A DNA stretch of 6,003 nt from an uncultured Alphaproteobacteria bacterium (GCA_944391365.1 CALXTH010000142.1:1-6003), one strand, 5' to 3'. Positions 1 to 5,684 are shown, counted from the first letter of the stretch. Program-made: numbers and translations. Notes: generated by a model from the sequence alone, not told the origin.

Positions 1-1
1 T

Positions 2-1210
2 GAGGTTAATTTCGAGGATAGTTTGATTCGCTTGTGGGAGGATATTCTGGACGGAACTTATTATCCCGGGCGTTCTATTGCCTTTGTGGTGACAAAACCG
101 GTGAAGCGTGAGGTGTTTGCCGCAGATTTCAGGGACAGGGTGGTTCATCACCTGATTGCCAATAAGATTATGGATTTGCTGGAGGCGGCTTTTATTCATG
201 ATAGTTATTCCTGCCGGGTCGGAAAAGGCACGCAATATGGGATTAAACGAGTGGCGGAGTTTATCCGGGAATGTTCCAATGATTATACCGAGGACTGTTA
301 TATTTTGAAGATGGATATTCAGTCTTTTTTTATGAGTATGGACAAGCCGCTGCTGTATAAGCGGCTGGCCGCTTTTCTGGAAGAAAAATATCAGGGACGC
401 GATAAAACGCTGTTGTTGGAGCTGGTGCGCAAGGTGGTTTTTAATACCCATGAGGAAAACTGCTGTATCAAGGGGCTGCGCTCGGACTGGAAAGGTTTGC
501 CGCCGTCAAAGAGTTTGTTTACGGTGCCAAAGACAAAAGGGCTGCCGATCGGGAACCTGACGTCGCAGCTGTTTGCCAATTTTTATCTTAATCCGTTTGA
601 CCATTTTGTGACAGAAGACTGCGGTATGGAATTTTACGGGCGCTATGTCGACGATTTTGTTATTGTGCATAAGGATAAGCAGGTGCTGCTTGATTTGATT
701 CCGAAACTCAGGGATTTTCTCAAGGACAATCTGATGCTGACGCTGCATCCGAAAAAGGTTTATTTGCAACATTTCAGCAAGGGGGTGAAGTTTGTCGGCG
801 CGGTGATTAAGCCCGGGCGCGCGTATATTGCCAATCGCACGAAAGGGAATTTTTATGCCGCAATTGACAAGTTTAACAAGCTGGCAGCGGAGGATGAAAA
901 TTATGTGAAGGAAAATGCCGAACATTTTGTGTCGAGCATTAATTCTTATCTGGGGTTTATGAAGCATTACAGTTCTTATAAAATTCGCCGGAAGATGATT
1001 AGCAATGATATTTCAGAGGCATGGAAGGCGGTGTTTACGGTTGATGAACGGATGAACAAAATTACGCTCCGGAAAGAATGCAAGCCGGCGTATCAGCAAA
1101 AGCAGAAGCTGCGCCGTCAGCGAATCAACCGCCGTCGGAACCGCCGCAAACGCGGCCGTGGGCAGAAGTTTTTGCCGGCGGCGGGGCAGATGCTTAACCC
1201 GTTTGTTTAA
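2..1210 (+). CDS. DGR-type reverse transcriptase (5' end cut by window edge)
   Basis: RNA-directed DNA polymerase. The frame is open from base 2, so the true start lies to the left; the TTG at 23 is only the first start-like codon and is preceded by in-frame, family-like residues (EVNFEDS). Numbering from that TTG: REVFAADFRDRVVHHL (29-44) is the N-terminal RT block; YILKMDIQSFF (93-103) carries catalytic Asp98; GLPIGNLTSQ (173-182) is motif 4; YVDD (208-211) supplies the other two catalytic aspartates; GVKFVGAVIKPG (254-265) is motif 7; a thumb-like segment with NSYLGFMKHY follows (307-316). IGxxxSQ in motif 4, in place of the QGxxxSP of intron and retron enzymes, is known as a DGR hallmark. 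Residues 139-172 form an insert between motifs 3 and 4, and the C-terminus has a very Arg-rich tail (363-380), plausibly RNA-binding. There is no endonuclease or maturase domain. RT identity is near certain; DGR membership is likely but unproven, since some uncharacterised or defence RTs share parts of this motif and no template repeat is visible. The gene is convergent with the XRE gene. Confidence 0.9.
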   Translation, partial: EVNFEDSLIRLWEDILDGTYYPGRSIAFVVTKPVKREVFAADFRDRVVHHLIANKIMDLLEAAFIHDSYSCRVGKGTQYGIKRVAEFIRECSNDYTEDCYILKMDIQSFFMSMDKPLLYKRLAAFLEEKYQGRDKTLLLELVRKVVFNTHEENCCIKGLRSDWKGLPPSKSLFTVPKTKGLPIGNLTSQLFANFYLNPFDHFVTEDCGMEFYGRYVDDFVIVHKDKQVLLDLIPKLRDFLKDNLMLTLHPKKVYLQHFSKGVKFVGAVIKPGRAYIANRTKGNFYAAIDKFNKLAAEDENYVKENAEHFVSSINSYLGFMKHYSSYKIRRKMISNDISEAWKAVFTVDERMNKITLRKECKPAYQQKQKLRRQRINRRRNRRKRGRGQKFLPAAGQMLNPFV

Positions 1211-1446
1211 TCCGTAAGTTCAATGCGGATTTTTTTGCCCAGGCCGGCCGCCAGGCGCGCCAGGGTGGTCAGGTTGGCGTTGCCGAGGCCGAGTTCGAGC
1301 CGGTCGACGTATTCGGGTGAAAATCCGGTTTTGTGTCCGAGTTCGGCCAGGCTTAGTTTTTGTTCCCGGCGGAAGTAGCACAGTTGTTCGCCAAGGCGGC
1401 ATTTTGCGCTTTGCAGGGAATCGTCAAAATCAGTTGCCGGGGGCAT
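1207..1446 (-). CDS. Small XRE-family helix-turn-helix transcriptional regulator
   Basis: A 79-residue protein consisting of almost nothing but one Cro/C1-type DNA-binding domain. Residues 17-70 hold the fold: helix 1 around LGEQLCYFRREQ, helices 2-3 in LSLAELGHKTGFSPEYVDRL (31-50) with SPEYVDRLE as recognition helix, then the family-typical ELGLGNANLTTLARLAAGLG. The C-terminal KKIRIELTD resembles the short beta strand of antitoxin-like and minimal XRE regulators. The ATG at 1446-1444 is supported by TGGAG at 1459-1455, 8 bases upstream. The gene is convergent with the reverse transcriptase, and the two stop codons overlap in TTAA at 1207-1210. The likely role is a repressor or activator of a nearby or its own promoter; target unknown. 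A HigA-like antitoxin is possible, but no toxin partner lies next to it. A GTTAAC palindrome about 20 bases upstream of the start could be an operator (weak). Confidence 0.88.
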   Translation of the reverse strand: MPPATDFDDSLQSAKCRLGEQLCYFRREQKLSLAELGHKTGFSPEYVDRLELGLGNANLTTLARLAAGLGKKIRIELTD

Positions 1447-1454
1447 GTTTGTTT

Positions 1455-1459
1455 CTCCA
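1455..1459 (-). promoter_or_regulatory. Ribosome binding site of the XRE gene
   Basis: TGGAG on the minus strand, 8 bases before the ATG at 1446. It fixes the start of the regulator and supports it as a real gene. Confidence 0.7.
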
Positions 1460-1592
1460 TTTAAGGTTAACTTTATGGCGCCCGGGTTTTTGTGGAAATG
1501 TGTTTGATATAAACATGGTGACGATGATCACTTTTTTCAATATCAGGCGGATTATTTTTTTTCGGGGCGGGGTGTTCTCCGGTGAAGAGTGG

Positions 1593-1620
1593 TTGACTTT
1601 AATGATTTTCGTGATATTTT
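1593..1620 (+). promoter_or_regulatory. Probable promoter of the membrane protein gene
   Basis: TTGACT (1593-1598), a 16-base spacer, then TATTTT (1615-1620) preceded by TG one base away (1612-1613), giving an extended -10. The -35 hexamer and following bases (TTGACTTT) match those of the rRNA promoter at 5455. Transcription would begin near 1627, leaving a short leader that just includes the ribosome binding site GGGAG (1631-1635). The remainder of the 1447-1644 gap shows no gene. Confidence 0.5.
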
Positions 1621-1644
1621 CAGGCGGAAAGGGAGCAGAAAATT

Positions 1645-2373
1645 ATGTCAGGCGAACCGATTATTAAATTATCTTTGAAGCAACTGGCGGGTGAGGCTTT
1701 GGTTTTTTGGAGGGCTCATCAGCGGTTGATGGCGGCGATGACGCTTGCCGTGTGGCTTTTTTTATCGGCCGGGTTTTGTTTTATCGGCGGCTGGAGCAGC
1801 TCGTGGTTTTTGCTTTGGATGGCTCTTTTTTATTATTTCTGGTACGTTTTTATCCGCTTCGTTTTTGACCGGCAGCCATGTTTTTCACCGCAGAAGTTGT
1901 TATCGACGCTGATTCCGTTTACGCGGATTTTGTTTGTTGCCTTTGTGGTGGCGACGTTATTCGTGCTTATTCCCTTTGCGCCGTATATTATGGATGTGCC
2001 GGTCGAGGTGAAAGAAAACTATTCTTATTTTCAACAGCGGTATATGCAGGATTCTGATGCGTATGATCTGGTTTTGAACGGGGGGCTGATTCTGGCGCTG
2101 CCGCCGCTCTTTATTCGTCCGTTTATGGCCTGGATCAGCGCGGTTATCGGCCGGAGCTGGTCAATGCAGACAGCCTGGGAAAAAACGCGCGGTCATTATT
2201 TTGAGATGTGTATTCTGGTTTTGGTTGCGGATATTTTATTCTGGCTTTTGCGTTATGCCGCGGTTGAACTGGCGCTGCCCTGTGTGATTGTCTGGCTGGC
2301 GGCGGCGCCGCTGATTGTGTTCGGCGCCTTGGTGCTGGTGCGGATGTATGCCGCTTTTTATGCCGTTTCCTGA
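1645..2373 (+). CDS. Six-helix integral membrane protein of unknown function
   Basis: A 242-residue, very hydrophobic protein that I cannot assign to a named family with confidence. About six membrane segments are visible: residues 28-48, 53-73, 93-114, 143-168, 187-209 and 211-237. The longest non-membrane stretch (about 115-142, acidic and Tyr-rich, VKENYSYFQQRYMQDSDAY) lies between segments 3 and 4. There is no signal peptide distinct from the first helix and no obvious catalytic motif. The segment SMQTAWEKTRGHYFEMCIL (173-191) resembles the 'aW..TkG.fw' signature seen before a membrane helix in several poorly characterised multi-pass families (YciC or DUF975-like); this is inference only. 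The ATG at 1645 has GGGAG 9 bases upstream. The gene appears to be a single-gene transcript, ending 10 bases from the stop of ligA, which is on the opposite strand. Base composition is like its neighbours. Confidence 0.85.
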   Translation: MSGEPIIKLSLKQLAGEALVFWRAHQRLMAAMTLAVWLFLSAGFCFIGGWSSSWFLLWMALFYYFWYVFIRFVFDRQPCFSPQKLLSTLIPFTRILFVAFVVATLFVLIPFAPYIMDVPVEVKENYSYFQQRYMQDSDAYDLVLNGGLILALPPLFIRPFMAWISAVIGRSWSMQTAWEKTRGHYFEMCILVLVADILFWLLRYAAVELALPCVIVWLAAAPLIVFGALVLVRMYAAFYAVS

Positions 2374-2383
2374 TGTTTTGTTT

Positions 2384-4462
2384 TTAGCCGATGAGGTCTA
2401 AAAATTCAGACTCGCTCAGCATTTTGATGCCGAGTTCTTTGGCTTTGTCCGCTTTTGAACCGGCATCAGTGCCGACAATGACATAATCGGTTTTGGCGGA
2501 AACGGAGCCGGCAACTTTGGCGCCGAGGCTTTGGGCTTTGGCTTTGGCTTCGGAGCGGGTCATGTGCTCCAGCGTGCCGGTGAAAACGACGGTTTTTCCT
2601 GAAATGGGGGAATCACTGCGGGCGGTGTCGATATAGTTTTCAACCCGGACTTCCCGCAGCAGGTCGTTGACAGTTTTCAGGTTGTGTTCTTCCCGGAAAA
2701 ATTCGACAATATCGGTCGCCATGGATGGGCCGATGCCGTCGATGGCGACCAGCGGTCCGGTTTCCCGATTGATCATTTCCTGCATGAAACGGGCGAAATT
2801 TCCATAGTTTTGTGCCAGCAGGCGTGCTGTGGCCGTGCCAACCTGACGGATGCCCAGAGCATAAATGAAACGGGGCATGGAGATTGTGCGTTTGGCGTTG
2901 ATGGCATGAAACAGGTTTTCAACAGATTTTTTGCCCCAGCCGTCTCGTTGTTCAAGGTGGAGAACCGAGCCGGTTTGGTGAGCGAAAAGGTCGTCGCTGC
3001 CGTTGCGCCGTTCAAGCGAAAAAATGTCAGCGGGGCTGTGCAAGATGCCTTCGCGGTAAAATTCCTCAATGATGGAGCTGCCCAGGCCTGCGATGTCAAA
3101 GGCTTCCCGTGAGACAAAATGGATGAGCCGTTCAGTGGCCTGTGCCGGGCAGGTGAGGCCGCCGGTGCAGCGTCTGGCGACTTCGTCTTCTTCCCTGATG
3201 GCATGGGCGCCGCAGACCGGGCATTTGTCCGGAAAAATGTAGGGAGTAGAATCGGCCGGGCGTTTGTCGATCAAGACTTTGACAACCTGGGGAATGACAT
3301 CGCCGGCGCGTTGGATGATGATGGAATCGCCGATGCGGATGTCTTTGCGCTTGATTTCGTCTTCATTGTGCAAGGTGGCGTGTGAGACAATTACGCCGCC
3401 CACGTTTACCGGTTCAAGGTCGGCAACTGGGGTCAGGGTTCCGGTGCGGCCAACCTGAATGCGGATGTGGTTGATGGTGGTGACGGCCTGTTCTGCCGGA
3501 AATTTGTGGGCAATCGCCCAACGAGGTGTGCGCGTCAGAAAGCCGAGGCGTTCCTGCAGGGCGATGTCATTGACTTTATAGACAATGCCGTCAATGTCGT
3601 AAGGCAGGGAGGCGCGGTTTTCCATTAATTTGTTGAAGTTTGCCTCAATGTCGGCAATGCTTTGGCACAGACAGTTGAGCGGGTTGATGGGAAAGCCCCA
3701 TTGTTGAAGATGGGTGAAAAAATCAGCCTGTGATGTCCACATCCGTTCGGAGACTTCTCCCCATGTATAGGCGAAAATGCTGAGCCGGCGTTCTGCTGTA
3801 ATGCGCGGATCCAGCTGGCGCAGAGAACCGGCAGCGGCATTGCGCGGGTTGGCGAATGTTTTTTTGCCTTCGGCGGCGTATTTTTCATTAATGGCAAAAA
3901 AGTTGGCTTTTGACATGTAGACTTCGCCGCGGACTTCAAGAATGTCGGGATAGGTTCCGTTCAGGTTTTGCGGCAGCTGGCGAATCGTTTTCAGATTGGC
4001 GGTGATGTCTTCTCCGGTGATGCCGTCGCCCCGTGTGGCTCCCTGAACGAATTTTCCATGTTCGTATCTGGCCGAGAAAGACAAGCCGTCAATTTTTGGT
4101 TCGGCCATAAAAGAGATGTTTTCCGCGGTGTTCAGAAACCTTTTGACGCCCAGGGCAAAATCTTCAACTTCTTCAATGGAGAAGACATCGCCGAGAGAGA
4201 GCATCGGAAAACGGTGCGGGACTTTTTTGAAGCCGCTTTGCAGCGGTGCGCCAACTTTTTTCGAAGGGCTGTCGGCGCGAATCAGTTCGGGAAAACGGTT
4301 TTCTATTTCCTGATTGCGTCGTTTGAGTTCATCATATTGGGAATCGGTCAGGTAAGGGTCATCGTTCTGGTAATAGGCGATGTCCGATTTGGCCATTTCT
4401 TCCGCGATGTATTTCAGTTCGGCTGCGGCTTCTTCAGGTGTGAGTTCTAAGATGTTTTTCAT
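2384..4462 (-). CDS. ligA: NAD-dependent DNA ligase LigA
   Basis: Seals nicks with 3'-OH and 5'-phosphate ends in replication and repair, using NAD+ to form an enzyme-adenylate. All domains are present (numbering from the upstream ATG at 4483; subtract 7 for the preferred start). Domain Ia with YDELKRR is at 50-56. The adenylation domain has catalytic Lys130 in KIDG, RGDG (151-154), NPRNAAAGSLRQLDPR (212-227) and DGIVYK (298-303). The OB fold includes VGRTGTLTPVA (344-354). The zinc finger has Cys421, Cys424, Cys439 and Cys445. Helix-hairpin-helix repeats span about 460-600, and the BRCT domain about 624-699 (GKTVVFTGTL). About 15-20 extra residues between zinc finger and HhH region (about 490-512) compared with E. 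coli LigA. I place the start at the ATG at 4462-4460 (692 aa) because AAAGAGG lies 5 bases upstream. The ATG at 4483 has no such site and sits almost on the predicted transcription start. E. coli LigA is 671 aa. No truncation or missing key residue. Confidence 0.97.
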   Translation of the reverse strand: MKNILELTPEEAAAELKYIAEEMAKSDIAYYQNDDPYLTDSQYDELKRRNQEIENRFPELIRADSPSKKVGAPLQSGFKKVPHRFPMLSLGDVFSIEEVEDFALGVKRFLNTAENISFMAEPKIDGLSFSARYEHGKFVQGATRGDGITGEDITANLKTIRQLPQNLNGTYPDILEVRGEVYMSKANFFAINEKYAAEGKKTFANPRNAAAGSLRQLDPRITAERRLSIFAYTWGEVSERMWTSQADFFTHLQQWGFPINPLNCLCQSIADIEANFNKLMENRASLPYDIDGIVYKVNDIALQERLGFLTRTPRWAIAHKFPAEQAVTTINHIRIQVGRTGTLTPVADLEPVNVGGVIVSHATLHNEDEIKRKDIRIGDSIIIQRAGDVIPQVVKVLIDKRPADSTPYIFPDKCPVCGAHAIREEDEVARRCTGGLTCPAQATERLIHFVSREAFDIAGLGSSIIEEFYREGILHSPADIFSLERRNGSDDLFAHQTGSVLHLEQRDGWGKKSVENLFHAINAKRTISMPRFIYALGIRQVGTATARLLAQNYGNFARFMQEMINRETGPLVAIDGIGPSMATDIVEFFREEHNLKTVNDLLREVRVENYIDTARSDSPISGKTVVFTGTLEHMTRSEAKAKAQSLGAKVAGSVSAKTDYVIVGTDAGSKADKAKELGIKMLSESEFLDLIG

Positions 4463-4467
4463 TTTTT

Positions 4468-4474
4468 CCTCTTT
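4468..4474 (-). promoter_or_regulatory. Ribosome binding site deciding the ligA start
   Basis: AAAGAGG on the minus strand, five A residues before the ATG at 4462. It lies inside the longer reading frame that begins at 4483, so it argues that the seven extra N-terminal codons (MIDKEEK) are untranslated leader. Confidence 0.7.
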
Positions 4475-4491
4475 ATCAATCATTATGGGAA

Positions 4492-4520
4492 AATATAGGC
4501 GCTTTGAATGAATTTTTCCA
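4492..4520 (-). promoter_or_regulatory. Probable ligA promoter
   Basis: On the minus strand TGGAAA (4520-4515; 4 of 6 to the -35 consensus), a 17-base spacer, and TATATT (4497-4492; 5 of 6 to the -10 consensus). Transcription would begin about 4485, giving a leader of about 20 bases before the ATG at 4462. This fits ligA being transcribed separately from infC, whose transcript ends at the terminator near 4620. Confidence 0.45.
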
Positions 4521-4616
4521 TCAGAAAGACGCGGTTATGCAGAAAAGAAAATATCCGATGTTTTTTTAGAGAGAGGCTTTTGAAACCGGTGTATCTGCTT
4601 TTTTATGCCAGGTAAT

Positions 4617-4650
4617 AAAAAAGCGGGAATCGGAGTTGATCCCGCTTTTT
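4617..4650 (-). terminator. Intrinsic terminator after infC
   Basis: GCGGGA (4623-4628) pairs with TCCCGC (4640-4645), extended by A4617-4622 against T4646-4650, with an 11-base loop. Read on the minus strand, the hairpin is followed by TTTTTT and lies about 20 bases past the infC stop codon. The A/T arms make it nearly symmetric, so it could also stop + strand transcription. It separates infC from ligA. Confidence 0.88.
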
Positions 4651-4670
4651 CGGTATCTTTATTTTTTTTG

Positions 4671-5207
4671 CTATGCCGGCGATACAATCATCATCATTTG
4701 TTTTCCCTCAAGCTTGGGGGCAGAATCGAGTTTGCTCAATCCTTCCAGATCCTCAAGCAGGCGGTCAAGAACGGCTTTGCCCATGTTGTTGGCGCTGAGT
4801 TCACGTCCTTTGTAACGCATGGTGAATTTTACCTTGTTGCCTTCTTTGAGAAATTTTTTTGCCTGTTTGAGTTTGACCTCATAATCATGCGTATCAATCA
4901 TCGGGCGGAGTTTGAGTTCTTTTATCTCAACGACTTTTTGATTTTTTCTGGCTTCATTCTTGCGTTTTTGTACTTCATATTTATATTTGCCGTAATCCAG
5001 AATTTTGCATACCGGCGGTGTGGCCTGGGGCGAAATTTCAATCAAGTCCAATCCATATTCATCGGCAAGAGCCAGAGCCTCTTTAACCGATACTATTCCG
5101 CGGTTCTCGCCGTCGGCGTCAATCAATCTGATTTCTTTGGCGCGGATATTTTCATTTATGCGTGGTCCGTCACTGTCACGTACTGACGCATTAGTCTCTT
5201 CTTTTAT
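4671..5207 (-). CDS. infC: Translation initiation factor IF3, probable AUA start
   Basis: Binds the 30S subunit, prevents early 50S joining and checks the start codon and initiator tRNA pairing. The N-domain is recognisable by PRINENIRAKEIRLID, GIVSVKEAL, and the highly conserved LIEISPQATPPVCKILDYGKYKYE. A Lys-rich linker (about residues 80-96) leads to the C-domain with KELKLRP, DYEVKL, FLKEGNKVKFTMRYKGRE and the end EGKQMMMIVSP. No ATG precedes the conserved region. A perfect AGGAGGT (5221-5215) is followed after 5 or 8 bases by two in-frame ATA codons (5210 and 5207). Starting at the second gives 178 aa, close to the 180 of E. coli, whose infC starts at AUU followed by AAA, as here ATA AAA. 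The TTG at 5237 would put the Shine-Dalgarno sequence inside the gene and has none of its own. AUU/AUC/AUA starts in infC are known to allow autoregulation by IF3. The usual rpmI-rplT do not follow; a terminator does. Confidence 0.96.
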   Translation of the reverse strand: MKEETNASVRDSDGPRINENIRAKEIRLIDADGENRGIVSVKEALALADEYGLDLIEISPQATPPVCKILDYGKYKYEVQKRKNEARKNQKVVEIKELKLRPMIDTHDYEVKLKQAKKFLKEGNKVKFTMRYKGRELSANNMGKAVLDRLLEDLEGLSKLDSAPKLEGKQMMMIVSPA

Positions 5208-5214
5208 TATTGTA

Positions 5215-5221
5215 ACCTCCT
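5215..5221 (-). promoter_or_regulatory. Strong ribosome binding site deciding the infC start
   Basis: AGGAGGT on the minus strand is a full match to the anti-Shine-Dalgarno core. The only start-like codons at normal spacing in frame are ATA at 5210 (5 bases) and ATA at 5207 (8 bases). A strong site paired with a poor start codon is the arrangement expected of IF3-repressed infC. Confidence 0.85.
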
Positions 5222-5246
5222 GATTATTGTTAACCAAACGTCTGTT

Positions 5247-5274
5247 ATTTTACAAAACAAATCTTTGTTGGCAA
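5247..5274 (-). promoter_or_regulatory. Probable infC promoter
   Basis: On the minus strand TTGCCA (5274-5269; 5 of 6 to consensus), a 16-base spacer, and TAAAAT (5252-5247; 5 of 6). Transcription would begin about 5240, some 20 bases before the Shine-Dalgarno sequence. The TTG at 5237 would then be almost at the 5' end of the mRNA, further against its use as start. The spacer contains the imperfect palindrome ACAAATCTTTGT (5257-5268). Confidence 0.55.
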
Positions 5275-5375
5275 GAAGAATCAGCATATTGTTCTGCAGA
5301 ATCTTCAAAATTTGTTATGTAATTTAATTCGTAAAGAGTTAATTTTTTGTTGTCATGATGCTTTTTGCGGCGAAA

Positions 5376-5428
5376 TTTTTGCAACTAATTTTTATTATTA
5401 TCAATAGGTTAAAAATATTATGCAAAAA
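5376..5428. repeat. Nested AT-rich inverted repeat upstream of the rRNA promoter
   Basis: Two perfect arm pairs are nested: TTTTTGCA (5376-5383) with TGCAAAAA (5421-5428), and ATTTTTA (5388-5394) with TAAAAAT (5410-5416). They are separated by a symmetric 4-by-4 mismatch and close on a 15-base loop. No gene ends here, so a terminator role is not obvious. It sits between the divergent infC and rRNA promoters. AT richness raises the odds of a chance match. Confidence 0.55.
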
Positions 5429-5431
5429 AAG

Positions 5432-5483
5432 TTCATTTTTTTTGAAAAAAGTTGTTGACTTTGGTGTTTGATTGTCATATAAA
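5432..5483 (+). promoter_or_regulatory. Ribosomal RNA operon promoter with UP-like element
   Basis: TTGACT (5455-5460), a 17-base spacer, and TATAAA (5478-5483), a near-consensus sigma-70-type promoter. Immediately upstream, 5432-5454 is a run of T followed by a run of A (TTTTTTTTGAAAAAAG), as in UP elements bound by the alpha subunit of RNA polymerase. The bases after the -10 (CCACTTCGCC) are C-rich, as in promoters under growth-rate and ppGpp control. Predicted start near 5490, about 200 bases before mature 16S. Confidence 0.82.
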
Positions 5484-5506
5484 CCACTTCGCCGACGGGT
5501 TGAGAC

Positions 5507-5523
5507 CTTAACGAAAAGTTAAG
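5507..5523 (+). other. Leader hairpin 1
   Basis: CTTAAC (5507-5512) and GTTAAG (5518-5523) form a perfect 6-bp stem with loop GAAAA, about 20 bases after the predicted transcription start. It has no following T run, so it is not a terminator. Confidence 0.5.
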
Positions 5524-5577
5524 AGAATGAAATCCGAAGGCAGGTTATAAATAGATAGTAGATATGGAGAGGGGATA

Positions 5578-5611
5578 CGCAGACGGTATATTCGGAAGGA
5601 TGAAGTCTGTG
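5578..5611 (+). other. Leader hairpin 2
   Basis: CGCAGAC (5578-5584) pairs with GTCTGTG (5605-5611), 7 bp with one G-U, loop of 20 bases. GTCTG could instead pair with a second CAGAC at 5663-5667, so two alternative folds exist. Confidence 0.4.
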
Positions 5612-5669
5612 ATATTTTCGGAAAAGGAACCAAGAAAATTCTTTTAGAGTGAAGGTAAGAAGCAGACAG

Positions 5670-5684
5670 GATTGGAATTCAATC
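5670..5684 (+). other. Leader hairpin 3, next to mature 16S
   Basis: GATTG (5670-5674) and CAATC (5680-5684) form a perfect 5-bp stem with loop GAATT, ending only a few bases before the 16S 5' end. Possibly a processing signal; short enough to be chance. Confidence 0.3.

Noticed and set aside
506..967. Minus-strand open frame of 153 codons inside the reverse transcriptase
   Set aside because: It lies wholly opposite a clearly conserved gene and shows no recognisable protein features.
1211..1644. DGR template or variable repeat just downstream of the reverse transcriptase
   Set aside because: By eye I found no near-duplicate segments with adenine-specific differences here or elsewhere in the window; the space is filled by the XRE gene and a promoter region.
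1317..1667. Plus-strand open frame of 116 codons across the XRE gene and intergenic region
   Set aside because: Antisense to the XRE gene and overlapping the membrane gene start; composition is not protein-like. Its internal ATG at 1515 has no ribosome binding site.
2684..4450. Several open frames opposite or out of frame with ligA
   Set aside because: LigA is intact and full length across this span; the others are by-products of its codon use.
4605..5186. Plus-strand open frame of 193 codons opposite infC
   Set aside because: It covers the infC terminator and gene antisense and resembles no protein family.
5208..5237. TTG at 5237 as the infC start
   Set aside because: It has no ribosome binding site, lies almost at the predicted mRNA 5' end, and would put a perfect AGGAGGT inside the coding region.
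5639..5646. boxA antitermination site in the rRNA leader
   Set aside because: TTCTTTTA matches only 6 of 8 bases and has no supporting boxB or boxC nearby, so it is not listed as its own feature.
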